From Epithemia pelagica (lineage: Eukaryota > Bacillariophyta > Bacillariophyceae > Surirellales > Surirellaceae): a stretch of 64,000 bases of DNA. Shown piece by piece: positions 1 to 9,600 of the stretch (position 1 is the first letter of the stretch; the number at the start of each line of letters is the position of its first letter). Position numbers and translations under genes: made by a program. The notes beneath the pieces are model-generated. The model had not been told where the DNA came from and did not search any database. It saw nothing but the letters and a program-made list of their open reading frames with translations. Where the stretch lies: positions 5,580,001 through 5,644,000 of the forward strand of contig OX337228.1 in assembly GCA_946965045.2 (NCBI GenBank), given 5' to 3'.

Positions 1-2
1 CC

Positions 3-197
3 CGTCTCGACGACTACGTTGGTTTCATCCACGTTATCAAGTTGCACCAGGACTTCCGTGCCACTATCTTCCCTCTACTCACCCAACCAGTGAACCACCT
101 AGTTGAGGACCACAACGGCAACGAAGAAGCTACCTCTGTTACTGAGTCTCCGATTCAACTTGATTACCACAACGAGCCCAGAAGTGACCACGTTTAA
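3..197 (+). CDS. 3' end of an unrecognised protein-coding gene (partial)
   Basis: An open frame enters from the left edge of the window and ends at the TAA at 195-197. The 64 visible residues begin RLDDYVGFIHVI, include an acidic segment (VEDHNGNEE) and end RSDHV. I do not recognise the family. The stop codon lies inside the TTAA that the adjacent piggyBac element used as its target, so the insertion left the stop in place but replaced the 3' UTR. It could be the end of a host gene or of another retroelement ORF; nothing here decides between them. Confidence 0.45.
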   Translation, partial: RLDDYVGFIHVIKLHQDFRATIFPLLTQPVNHLVEDHNGNEEATSVTESPIQLDYHNEPRSDHV

Positions 198-209
198 CGC
201 CATTCGTAA
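198..209 (+). repeat. piggyBac left terminal inverted repeat, next to TTAA target copy
   Basis: CGCCATTCGTAA follows directly after TTAA at 194-197 and is repeated exactly, inverted, at 4918-4929. Identity stops at base 13 (G on the left, A on the right when inverted). Confidence 0.9.
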
Positions 210-265
210 GCGAGTAGCGTATAGCTGTCTCCCATATAAGCGAGACAGCTATACGCTACTCGCTT
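208..265. repeat. Left subterminal hairpin of the piggyBac element
   Basis: Two perfect 24-bp inverted arms (208-231 and 242-265) surround a 10-bp loop. The left arm starts AAGCGAGTAGCG and overlaps the last two bases of the terminal repeat. It could be a transposase-binding site in a palindromic array, or a transcript hairpin. Confidence 0.85.
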
Positions 266-562
266 AACTTCGACTTTCATTAACTTCATCAAAAACCAAA
301 GTCTGTCAAATCTGACTTCTTCGTTGGAAAGATCTTGAAATTCTGAATAACTTCATATATGATAGTATACAGTAAATACACAGTCATTAGCGTGATATTT
401 CGCTTTGAAAAATTGACGATTTTCCTCAATTTTGTTCATTTCGATCATCCTTCGCCCATGGCCCAACTTTGTACTCTTATACATATCTACCATTTGGGCC
501 GATCGTTGCAGGATTCTCCATTCCGACGGTCCTTATAGTGAAGAAGACGTCCACGAAAGGCA

Positions 563-3500
563 ATGTCGTCTGCAGTTGTACCTACGGAGAACGACGATCA
601 CGAGTCCTCACAGCCGAATTCGTCACAGTCACTCCTCGATGAAGATACTGATCAACCCGTCGCACCTCAAGCCCATACCTATCCAGATTCTGACCAACCT
701 ATTGGTAGAGATCATCACCAACCTCATGTTGACAATGATCAAGATGATGCTGTCGCTATTTCTGCATCACCACAACCAATAGCGAATGCGGATGGCGAGC
801 CACCCGTCGATGCTGAGCGACCTGTTCCACCTCCACCTCCACACCCTGTCGGAAATATTGCACAAGGACAAGAAACAAATACCGAGACACAAGAACTATT
901 ACCCGAAGGGGAAAGTCTTCCGGCCCATTTGCCCGGACGAGGTCAATCCACTAAGCCACGTTCCCGATTTAGCTACTCGAAACGGTATCTCGTCTCACCT
1001 GACGATTTTTGGATTCATCCAAACTTCCACGAGGAATTTTGTCGTCGCTTTCGTCGCAACCCTACAAACCGTCCTATCAATCTCGTTGGGAAAATTGCAG
1101 AGTGTCCTACGAAGAAGAATGGAAATGTATATTCCATTGTATGGGACAATTCAACACTCTCATCTCTCGAGGTTCCACAGAATTGGATCAAATCTCAATT
1201 CACCTCCAACTCTACAGTAAAAGACAAACTTCGTCAATGTATTCAAGAGTACAACCCAAGTCAACATGGCCGGGGAAACCAACCATCTCAAACACAACAA
1301 TCGCAACAAACAAGCCAGTTGCAAACGCACCAACCAAACCAAACTTCTGTGGTGGAGAATCAACAAAACAATTACATGAACAACAACAATGCACAACCTC
1401 CTGTTGTTCAGCGTCGCGGATCAACACAACAGCCTCCACCTCCTTCCACAGCAGAGCGCGCACGACACCGAGCCGCAATCAGGAATGTTCCGGAATCTTC
1501 TCTTAGACGCTCTCCTCGCCGTCATTCTCGTCGCAGCTCAACATCCAACCCGCCATCCACTCAAGAAAGAGCCCAAGGACGGGCAGCTCTAATGACTGCT
1601 CCTAACGGCGGCCCTTCTCCGTCAGAAAATGGGAACGATGAAAACAACGATACCCCAACCACCCAAGTTCCAACCCGTCTTTTCGGCAGTACAAGTACTT
1701 CTGTATCTACAAGAGCTTCGGCAGCTGCACGGCGACAGCGTCGACAGGAAGAAAACACAGAAGACGATGCATCAGAGAATGGGGAAGATTCTTCGTCTGA
1801 CGAGGACGACAATGGTGGGTATGAACTGGATTTCAATGCCACAGTTCATAGGAATGTCGATCCCTTAGATGACTATGACGACAATGATGACAATAATGAA
1901 GACGAAGAAAATGTTGTCCAAAGCGACGACTCGGAATCAACAGACGACGACGACGATCCCAACAATTCAACAAATCTGAAAGTGCTCATAGACAATCTAC
2001 AATGGCACTACCGGACCGTTGATCAGTCAGACAGTGTTTTCGACTGGGTGGGACAAGAACGACACCATCGATCAATGTTTCGAGGAAGTGACGGGTTGAA
2101 GGCCGGCGTTGCAAATTCATTCAATACTCCCTTTGATTGTTTGCGCAATGTTGGTGGACTTTCGAAGTCTCTGATTTCGGACATGGCAGCAGCAACCAAT
2201 CGTTACTTCCATCAAAAAATCCGTCCTAAGCTCATGGGTCGGCGTGGTTATTTTCACTCACAGAAGTGGAAGGATGTTACTATCCAAGAAATGACAAGGT
2301 TTCTTGGTATCATCTTGATGATGTCGTTGAGACCACTCGACAGTGGTGGTTATGCATCCTATTTCAACACCTCCAATCGAATGTACAGTCTTGGCACTGC
2401 TATACCATCGGTAGAAATTCTTGACAGTACCGGCTGGGCGTCGAAGTACACGCGTTTGGCTCGGTTTCGACAAATAAGGGGAGCCTTCCATCCCGAATCA
2501 AAAGGCGCCGCACGTGGGGGGGACAAATGCTACCAGTTGCGTAAACTTATACAGGCAGTCAATGCAGCTTCGAAGAGGTCTTTTATCATTCCTCAAGATC
2601 TTTCGTTTGATGAAGGTGGAATTGGTTGTCGGTCTAGATACTGTCCAGTGCGTCAGTACAACAAGGACAAACCTGCCAAATTCCGAGTTGATTTCTTTAT
2701 TTTGGCGTCGTCTACAAGTTACGCCATTTTACACATGGATGTGTATCAAGGAAAAAATGCCACGAACTCCTACATCAGGCATGAAGCACGGCGCCTTCCT
2801 ACTACAATGAAGGCTGTTGTTAACGCTTGCTACGCGTTGGAGCTAAACAAGGAGACCAATGGCTTCAGGCATTTGTCTATGGATAATAGATATGCGGCAC
2901 CACAACTTCTTGTGATTCTACGAGATCGCCTCAAAGTTCTTGGCACCGGAACAGTACGAGTCAACAGGGTCGGTTGGAGCAAATCACTGATGAATCTGAA
3001 AAAAACAAAAACCAACCGAGGCACAATGAAGCTTGCACATGACAAAGTAAATGGTGTTATCATTGGACAATGGGTTGACTCCAAAGTTGTTAACTTTGTG
3101 TCGACATACGAGAACATTGGTACCGGTCAAGTGCGACGTCAAGTGGGCCCAAACAAGGAAAGCTTCAACTGCCCACAAATGCTGATTCGATACCAGACTA
3201 ACATGGGTGGAATCGACAATGGTGACCAAATGAGGTGCCATATGGGCGGTTTTGCCACCCATGTCCACTTCAAGAAATGGTATAAGAAAGCCGGTCTGGG
3301 GATCATGGATATCATGCTACTGAATTCGTTCATTGCATGGAACATGTCCGCTGGTGACAGGGTACGGTCCAGACGCACGAAGCTATCAAGGCACGAGTTC
3401 TACACAGTCGTCGCTCAGGAGATGTGCAGTTATGTGCATGCAGACGAAGTTGATGCATTGGCTCGACGGACTGGAGTACAGAGAAACACCGCATGCGAGG

Positions 3501-4015
3501 ATGGTCACTACCCGGTTCCCATTGATACTTCGAAACGGATGGGGTGTGCGGTTTGTTTGTTGGAGCATCGGTGGAAACGTAAGGAGATTGGAATGAAAGG
3601 TCTGTTTTCCAATGTAGGCCAATGTGCCAAGTGCGGAATTGTGGCACACCTGGTGTCATGTAAGGACGACCGGGAGGATGGATGGAAAATTCATAAGCTA
3701 CCACAATTCGCGAACCAGACTTGCTTTGAAATCCTCCATTCGACACATGGCAAGGAAATGTTTATGTGTCGTTCAACAAGTGGCGAGGATGGCAGATACA
3801 AGTACACAACAAAAAAAAACCACCCTTTTATAATGGCCTTGCGAGAAAAGCATGGTTTGTCCCCAGAATACACAAGGAAAAGACGACGCAGTACTGGCAG
3901 TGAAAACATGCAAGAGGACAATGAGGAAGCCAATGACAACAACGGAAACGAGAACGACAACAACGACGACACTGAAAGCAATGATGACGAAACCACTGAT
4001 ATCCATGAACTGTAA
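563..4015 (+). CDS. piggyBac-family transposase
   Basis: This 1150-residue protein catalyses cut-and-paste transposition into TTAA. Residues 1-460 are a long polar region rich in Gln, Pro, Ser and Asp with an acidic block near 395-465. The DDE_Tnp_1_7 (piggyBac) core begins near residue 470. The expected acidic residues are visible: D683 in LSFDEGG, D774 in SMDNRY, and D885 with D888 in GGIDNGDQ. A cysteine-rich C-terminal stretch (CAVC, then CAKC and SC, about residues 994-1033) matches the zinc-binding tail of piggyBac proteins, and a very acidic tail follows. The start at 563 is the first ATG of the frame. The N-terminus is far longer than in the moth transposase (about 600 residues) and may be host-specific. 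Confidence 0.93.
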   Translation: MSSAVVPTENDDHESSQPNSSQSLLDEDTDQPVAPQAHTYPDSDQPIGRDHHQPHVDNDQDDAVAISASPQPIANADGEPPVDAERPVPPPPPHPVGNIAQGQETNTETQELLPEGESLPAHLPGRGQSTKPRSRFSYSKRYLVSPDDFWIHPNFHEEFCRRFRRNPTNRPINLVGKIAECPTKKNGNVYSIVWDNSTLSSLEVPQNWIKSQFTSNSTVKDKLRQCIQEYNPSQHGRGNQPSQTQQSQQTSQLQTHQPNQTSVVENQQNNYMNNNNAQPPVVQRRGSTQQPPPPSTAERARHRAAIRNVPESSLRRSPRRHSRRSSTSNPPSTQERAQGRAALMTAPNGGPSPSENGNDENNDTPTTQVPTRLFGSTSTSVSTRASAAARRQRRQEENTEDDASENGEDSSSDEDDNGGYELDFNATVHRNVDPLDDYDDNDDNNEDEENVVQSDDSESTDDDDDPNNSTNLKVLIDNLQWHYRTVDQSDSVFDWVGQERHHRSMFRGSDGLKAGVANSFNTPFDCLRNVGGLSKSLISDMAAATNRYFHQKIRPKLMGRRGYFHSQKWKDVTIQEMTRFLGIILMMSLRPLDSGGYASYFNTSNRMYSLGTAIPSVEILDSTGWASKYTRLARFRQIRGAFHPESKGAARGGDKCYQLRKLIQAVNAASKRSFIIPQDLSFDEGGIGCRSRYCPVRQYNKDKPAKFRVDFFILASSTSYAILHMDVYQGKNATNSYIRHEARRLPTTMKAVVNACYALELNKETNGFRHLSMDNRYAAPQLLVILRDRLKVLGTGTVRVNRVGWSKSLMNLKKTKTNRGTMKLAHDKVNGVIIGQWVDSKVVNFVSTYENIGTGQVRRQVGPNKESFNCPQMLIRYQTNMGGIDNGDQMRCHMGGFATHVHFKKWYKKAGLGIMDIMLLNSFIAWNMSAGDRVRSRRTKLSRHEFYTVVAQEMCSYVHADEVDALARRTGVQRNTACEDGHYPVPIDTSKRMGCAVCLLEHRWKRKEIGMKGLFSNVGQCAKCGIVAHLVSCKDDREDGWKIHKLPQFANQTCFEILHSTHGKEMFMCRSTSGEDGRYKYTTKKNHPFIMALREKHGLSPEYTRKRRRSTGSENMQEDNEEANDNNGNENDNNDDTESNDDETTDIHEL

Positions 4016-4081
4016 AGACAATACTAATCTAAGTAAAGAAGAGAGCATTTCGTAGTTCTCAGTACATGTTTAGTAGGCTAT

Positions 4082-4796
4082 TTAGGCATCGCCATCAGTG
4101 GGAGCAGGTCGGAAGCCCACATACTGTTCTGCCGTGTTTACATTTGGAAAGTTTTCACGGACGAAATCTACCAAACAATCCGGCAGTGGAACTCGGTTGC
4201 CACGTCCAAGGGGACCGTGAAGCTTATTCGACAAGCGCCGATATAGCTGGTATCGAATTGCACGGTTCGACTCACCTTTGTTTCTGAGATGCATGGCGAT
4301 TTCATGAATGTAGCTAAGGTGTTCGACAACAACGCAAGGGTTTTGCTGGCAGATAGAGCACACGTTTTCCCAGTACATGTATCCATGCGATTTCGTGCGC
4401 GGCATGTTGTTGTTTAGTTCGTAGAGAATCTTCTCGATGCTTTCGGGGCAAGCATATTCAATGGGAATGTACCTTGTTTCGGTAGCTTCGGAAGTCTCGT
4501 CGATGACTATTCCCTGTTCCCCAGTTACCAACACTTGCGATTTCTTAAGGGTAAAGGGAACCATCACGCCACTGCGTGGTACACTGTTGTCGTCGAGGGT
4601 CGACTCTGCGATTTCGACGGAATCAATGAGATCTGCGAAACAAGGTGAGGTGAGAATGAAGAAAAAGGACTTCATGGACTGAATTCTTGAAAGAAAAGAA
4701 CTCACCGTCCATGATCTTCTGATAGGAGGTTGTAGATTGATCGTAGCCTTCAATGAATGAGGGATGAATGAGGGGAAAAAAAGATACTGTGGTCAT
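4082..4796 (-). CDS. piggyBac-carried accessory protein, two exons, unknown function
   Basis: The minus-strand gene ends 67 bp past the transposase stop and lies wholly inside the element. Splicing 4706-4796 to 4082-4632 removes a 73-bp intron (GTGAGT...CAG, phase 1) and gives a 213-residue protein from the ATG at 4796. Without splicing, the frame lacks the natural start MTTVSFFPL. The one visible landmark is a compact Cys motif, CSICQQNPC, followed by VVVEHLSYIHEIA and a basic helix-rich stretch with several Arg and Tyr. This could be a small zinc-binding or DNA-binding module. I do not recognise the family. Its convergent position and preserved splice sites suggest it is a working part of the transposon rather than debris. 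Confidence 0.75.
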
Positions 4797-4841
4797 TGCT
4801 TAACACGGTTCTGTTAGTGTTTTAAGGAGCGAGACAACTAA

Positions 4842-4897
4842 GCGAGTAGCACGTTGTCTCCCATAAACTTTATGGGAGACAACTATATGCTACTCGC
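4842..4897. repeat. Right subterminal hairpin of the piggyBac element
   Basis: Arms at about 4842-4867 and 4869-4897 are inverted copies with one 3-base length difference. The outer word GCGAGTAGCA and inner word TTGTCTCCCATAAA are close to those of the left hairpin, so the two ends share a motif beyond the terminal repeats. Confidence 0.75.
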
Positions 4898-4917
4898 ATA
4901 AGCTTAACACCCGTTCT

Positions 4918-4929
4918 TTACGAATGGCG
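4918..4929 (-). repeat. piggyBac right terminal inverted repeat, next to TTAA target copy
   Basis: TTACGAATGGCG is the exact inverse of the left end and is followed directly by the second TTAA at 4930-4933. Confidence 0.9.
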
Positions 4930-4933
4930 TTAA

Positions 4934-5146
4934 GTAATTTTAAGTAGTTTTCACACCAAACCAGAGACAAAACCGAGTTCCTCACATCCGGGTTACCTTT
5001 CGGACATCACATCACACGTGGACATACGTGGCACATCCGGGTTCACAAGGCACACCACACATCCGGGTTACAAGTTACAACTAAAGTTTTCGACTAAGAC
5101 ATCACAGGACACATATCAACATATCTTATCACCAAGTCAAGCAATC
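4934..5146 (+). other. Leader upstream of the copia gag, with a repeated motif
   Basis: There is no gene between the piggyBac target copy and the gag ATG. The 11-base core CACATCCGGGTT occurs three times, near 4983, 5030 and 5057. I looked for a long terminal repeat by comparing with sequence after pol and found no match, so either the 5' LTR is missing or it is too diverged to see. The gag frame is open back to a GTG at 5018. Confidence 0.5.
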
Positions 5147-6646
5147 ATGGAACCAACTACACCGACCACACCAGAGTTCAACACCAATCAAAGTATATCT
5201 GATCAAGAAGTCTTTGATCATATTACTCAGGTGTTGTTCAACTTTTCCAAGGAAAGGGTCGATGTACTCGTGAAATGGATGCACCATCATGCTTTTGATG
5301 ATATCCTTAGTATCATTGAACATATGGCAATTGACCCTGAGAAGAACATGGATAGTATGACAAAATACAAGTCAGGAAAACAAATGCACGACCTACATGT
5401 CAATGCAAGCCAGCAGATCAAGTTGCTTGCCCATTGGTTCCGACAAACGAGTATCGACATTCAGGGTATACCTTCCAAGGCAACCTGGATGAATCTGACC
5501 AAGGCAGAATTTGATCTATGGAGGATAAACACTGACTTTCGCTCCGGAAGCCCTATCAATGACCCAGTATCACCTATGAAATCTCCATCCCATTCGACGT
5601 CACCCAAATCGTTTAGTACTACTTCTGCTGCATCACAGTCCCAACTGGACCTAACCGCATTCAAGAAGGGAACCAAGCGTGACGCTATGGCATATGAAAC
5701 ATTCAAGGATGAACGATACTACAACACGTTCTGGAGGACTTTCAAGACCACAGCAAAAGCCCAAGGTTTATCTAATGTTCTTGACTTCCGATACAAGCCG
5801 CCAACGAATGATATGTATGCAACAGAACTTTTCCAAGAGCAACAAATCTTCCTATACTCCGTCCTTGTGCGCATCATCCAGACTGATCAAGGAAGAGCTT
5901 ATGTTCGCGAACATGAACATGATGAAGACGCACGAGCAGTGTTACAGAAGCTTCACACATTGCATACGAAGTCAGACTTAGCGAAACGAGAGGTCTTACG
6001 ATTAAGCAATTACATCTCCAACCTTCGCCTCGATGATACATGGCGTGGATCATCACGTCAATTTTTGCTTCATTTCCAAGACAAACTACGTTTACTCGAT
6101 AACCTTGTTGATCTCTCTGATCGCATACCTGATCACACCAGGATGACGTTTCTTATGCAAGCTGTCGAGAAGGTACCTGACCTTCGCAGAGTTAAAATCT
6201 TGGACAACGTCGTCAACACAAAGTCTGGAGCAAAGTCTTTATGTTATCAGTCGTACTTCTCCATTTTGATGGACGCAGCATATGACCATGATCAAGTCAC
6301 GCAATCTTCTGCAACTGGTCGTCGTCGTAGTGTCAAGCAACACGAGCAACACGAAACACAACATGATATTGAGGGATCCCTTCAGGAAGACGATGCATAT
6401 CAGATAAACAATACCAATGTCCAAGATGATAACACGGCATCTCCAAAAGCCAGTCTTCCTCGTGACCTATGGTTTAAACTTCCTGAGGATGCTCGCAAGA
6501 TGATTGTTGAGTATAACAAGAACGTGCAAGCTTCTACTCCGAGTCCAAGAAAAGTACAGCAACACTCCCTTGACATTGATCCTGAACCTGATCCTGACCC
6601 TGGTCAAGATGTTTTCGATGACCTGGACAACCCCACATATCCGTAG
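5147..6646 (+). CDS. Copia gag-like protein
   Basis: The 499-residue protein starts at the ATG at 5147, chosen because the longer frame back to 5018 begins with GTG. It begins MEPTTPTTPEFN, is rich in charged helices (FKTTAKAQG, YVREHEHDEDARA) and has a Ser/Thr/Pro spacer near residues 140-170. I see no CCHC zinc knuckle, which many copia gag proteins have. It is called gag because it lies immediately upstream of pol, in frame, and resembles gag in size and composition. It ends at TAG (6644-6646); translation beyond that would run straight into pol. Confidence 0.7.
   Translation: MEPTTPTTPEFNTNQSISDQEVFDHITQVLFNFSKERVDVLVKWMHHHAFDDILSIIEHMAIDPEKNMDSMTKYKSGKQMHDLHVNASQQIKLLAHWFRQTSIDIQGIPSKATWMNLTKAEFDLWRINTDFRSGSPINDPVSPMKSPSHSTSPKSFSTTSAASQSQLDLTAFKKGTKRDAMAYETFKDERYYNTFWRTFKTTAKAQGLSNVLDFRYKPPTNDMYATELFQEQQIFLYSVLVRIIQTDQGRAYVREHEHDEDARAVLQKLHTLHTKSDLAKREVLRLSNYISNLRLDDTWRGSSRQFLLHFQDKLRLLDNLVDLSDRIPDHTRMTFLMQAVEKVPDLRRVKILDNVVNTKSGAKSLCYQSYFSILMDAAYDHDQVTQSSATGRRRSVKQHEQHETQHDIEGSLQEDDAYQINNTNVQDDNTASPKASLPRDLWFKLPEDARKMIVEYNKNVQASTPSPRKVQQHSLDIDPEPDPDPGQDVFDDLDNPTYP
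6644..6646 (+). other. Single in-frame TAG between gag and pol
   Basis: The frame from 5147 to 10813 is continuous except for this codon. The 39 bases after it, before the pol ATG at 6686, are open in the same frame (DDSDPATH...). This layout suits stop-codon readthrough, as in gammaretroviruses, or a re-start at 6686. Confidence 0.6.
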
Positions 6647-6685
6647 GATGATTCCGATCCAGCCACCCATCTCATCCATCAAGCA

Positions 6686-9600
6686 ATGACGTCAACCGAC
6701 CTCAATCACCCAGCTTCTGATTTGTCTAATGTTCTATCCAATGCCGCATCTAAGACGAGTAAGAAAGTTAGTTTCAAACAGAATGAGCACAAGCAGAAGG
6801 TCCACATGACTCAATATATGTTCTCTCGAAAGTCGACTTATACTGGGAATCAACTCATTGATCGTGGTGCCAATGGTGGTTTAGCCGGAGCTGATATGCG
6901 TATCCTTTCCAAGACAGGTCGTAACATCACGATTGTGGGAATCGACAACCATGAACTTACTGGTCTCCCCATTGTCACTTGTGCTGCCAAGTTTGAAACT
7001 AATGATGGACCAATCGTTGGTATCTTCAACGAATATGCATACTATGGAAAAGGACAGTCTATACATGCGCCTTGTCAATTGGAACATTATGGGCTATCTG
7101 TGGATGAACGTTCTGTCAAGGTGGATGGAAAGCAACGTATCACTACCCTTGATGGACGTGCTTTACCTCTGTGTATCAAGGATGGACTTGCCTTTATCCA
7201 CTCATTAGGTATCCCTTCTGATGATGACATGGACCGATTGCCGCAAATCATCTTTACTTCGCCATCTACTTGGGACCCCTCTGTTCTTGACCATACTCAT
7301 TCAGATCCACAGCATGATGCTTCTACTACATGGCATCAGGTTGCGACCGACGGCAGTATGGCGCGTTATCCATATGACACGTATGGGGAGTACACTGATC
7401 GTGTTGTCTGCAATCTCAATCTTCTCCTTGACCTTCCTTATGACCACGGACCCGACAACACCACATATTTCTCTATCTATGCTGATGCTAATGGTGAAGA
7501 CCCAACCCTTCAACATGCATCTGTCCATCGTCGTTATGTGGAAGAACATGATTGGAAACAATTTCGTCCCTTCTTTGGTTGGCAATCCGAGGAAGTTATT
7601 GCCGATACTTTCAAGCATACTACACGACATGCTAATGTGATTTTTGACTGTGACACTCTCAAGAAACATTTCAAGGCACGCAACCCTATCCTGAATCTAC
7701 CACGTCGTCATGAACCCGTTGCTACCGATTCGATCTTTTCTGATACACCTGCTGTTGATCATGGTGGAAAGGTGGCTCAAATTTTTGTTGGCCGCGATAC
7801 TCTTGTCACTGATATTTACGGTATCAAGTCTACCAAGCAATTTGTGAACACTCTTCAAGACAATATACGCATGCGAGGTGTTATGGAGACACTCATTAGT
7901 GATGGGGGTTCATCTCTCATTTCCCATAAGGTTAAGGATATCCTTCGCACCTTGCTCATCGGGGAGTATCGCTCTGAACCATACCACCAGCATCAGAACA
8001 AAGCCGAGAATCGTTATCAGACCGTTAAACGAATGACGAACGCTATCATGAATGCAACTGGATGCCCAGCCAATGTTTGGTTACTTTGCCTTGAATATGT
8101 CTGTGACTTATTGAATCATTCTTCTTCACATGCACACTCTGGACGTACTCCTATTGAGGCTCTCACCGGTCACCCTCCCGACATTTCGCACCTCCTGTTC
8201 TTTCCCTTCTGGGATGAAGTCTACTATCGTGTTGACCCCTCCGAACCGTCGTCTGGTCCCTACCCTTCTTCGACCGATGAGAAACTTGGCCATTGGGTTG
8301 GTTTTGCTCACAACGTTGGTGATGCTTTTACATGGAAGATTTTGTCTGCTGACAACCATATCCTCTACCGTTCCGCTGTTCGCCGTGTCGCTTCCACTAC
8401 ACCCAACCTTCGTGTGGATCGACCTTCAGGGGAGACGTCTCCAAAAGATGACACTGATAAGCAGGCTGACACTGTCTTCATTCGCAGTAAAAGTGAAGAT
8501 CCATCCAAACCAATGCCTACAATCGATTACGAAGACATGATAGGACGCACTTTCCTATGCGACACTGAAGAAAATGGGGAGCGTCATCGAGCACGCGTTG
8601 TCAAACGAGTTGTAGATCTTAATGAAGAATCACTCAAGCAAGAAGAACGCATCAAGTACATCTACCGCAAGACAAATTCTGACGTTGATGAAATGATCTC
8701 TTATAACCAGTTGATGGAGTATATTGAGAGGGACAATCAAGCGCAGACCTCGGGAGATAATTTGTTCCGTTTCAGGGATGTTATTGCACATCAAGGCCCA
8801 CTGTCTTCAACCGACCCGGATTATAAGGGGAGTAAGTATAACTTGCTTGTGGATTGGGAAACTGGGGAGACAACCTATGAACCACTCTCCCTTATTGCCA
8901 ACGACGACCCAATCACCGTTGCCATATATGGAAAGAAGCATGGGCTCCTCAACGAACCAGGATGGAAACACCTGAAACGCTACGTCAAGACGAGTAAACG
9001 CCTGATACGTGCTGCAAAACAATCAAGGATCAAACAAGTACGTCGATCAGTCAAGTATAAGTTTGGATTCCAAGTCCCTCGAGATTACGCCGAGGCTGTC
9101 AATCTTGACAAACAAAATGGTACCACAAGGTGGCAAGACGCAACTGAATTGGAACTGTCTCAGATACAATCATATGAGACATTCAAGGACCATGGGAAGG
9201 CCATCTTCACAAATGGCAAGGTATCAAATGCACCTGAGGGATATCAAAAGATTCAAGTGCATCTCGTTTTTGATGTGAAACATGATGGTAGGCACAAGGC
9301 ACGACTTGTTGCAGATGGACACTTGACGAAGGAACCTGTGGAAACGATCTACTCTGGAGTTGTTTCTATTCGCAACCTACGAATTGCTTTATTCCTTGGA
9401 TCTCTGAACGATCTAGAAGTATGGGGAGCAGACATTGGGAATGCGTATCTTGAAGCATTGACTGGGAAGAAGTTATATATTGTGGCAGGACCCGAGTTCA
9501 AGGAGCTAGAAGGTCACATCCTCATCATCTACAAGGCCCTCTATGGTCTCAAATCTTCAGGCACACGATGGCATGATGTCCTTTTTGACGTCCTCACCGA

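Larger units (their letters stand above)
198..4929 (+). mobile_element. Complete piggyBac-type DNA transposon with accessory gene
   Basis: The element is 4732 bp long. It is bounded by TTAA on both sides (194-197 and 4930-4933), the invariant target of the piggyBac superfamily, and by perfect 12-bp terminal inverted repeats (CGCCATTCGTAA at 198-209, its complement at 4918-4929). Inside are a plus-strand piggyBac transposase (563-4015) and a convergent minus-strand two-exon gene (4082-4796). Both ends also contain subterminal hairpins that share the words AGCGAGTAGC and TGTCTCCCATA. Intact ends, an intact target duplication and an unbroken transposase frame suggest a recent and possibly still autonomous insertion. 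Confidence 0.92.

Noticed and set aside
1..197. 5' LTR of the copia element split by piggyBac
   Set aside because: The stretch is an open reading frame and has no similarity that I can see to the sequence after pol.
198..562. The long inverted repeat as a CRISPR-like or MITE insertion
   Set aside because: It is part of the left end of the piggyBac element: the same words recur at the right end and the TTAA/terminal-repeat borders enclose both.
5018..5146. N-terminal extension of gag
   Set aside because: Begins with GTG, covers the repeated leader motif, and the ATG at 5147 is a normal start.
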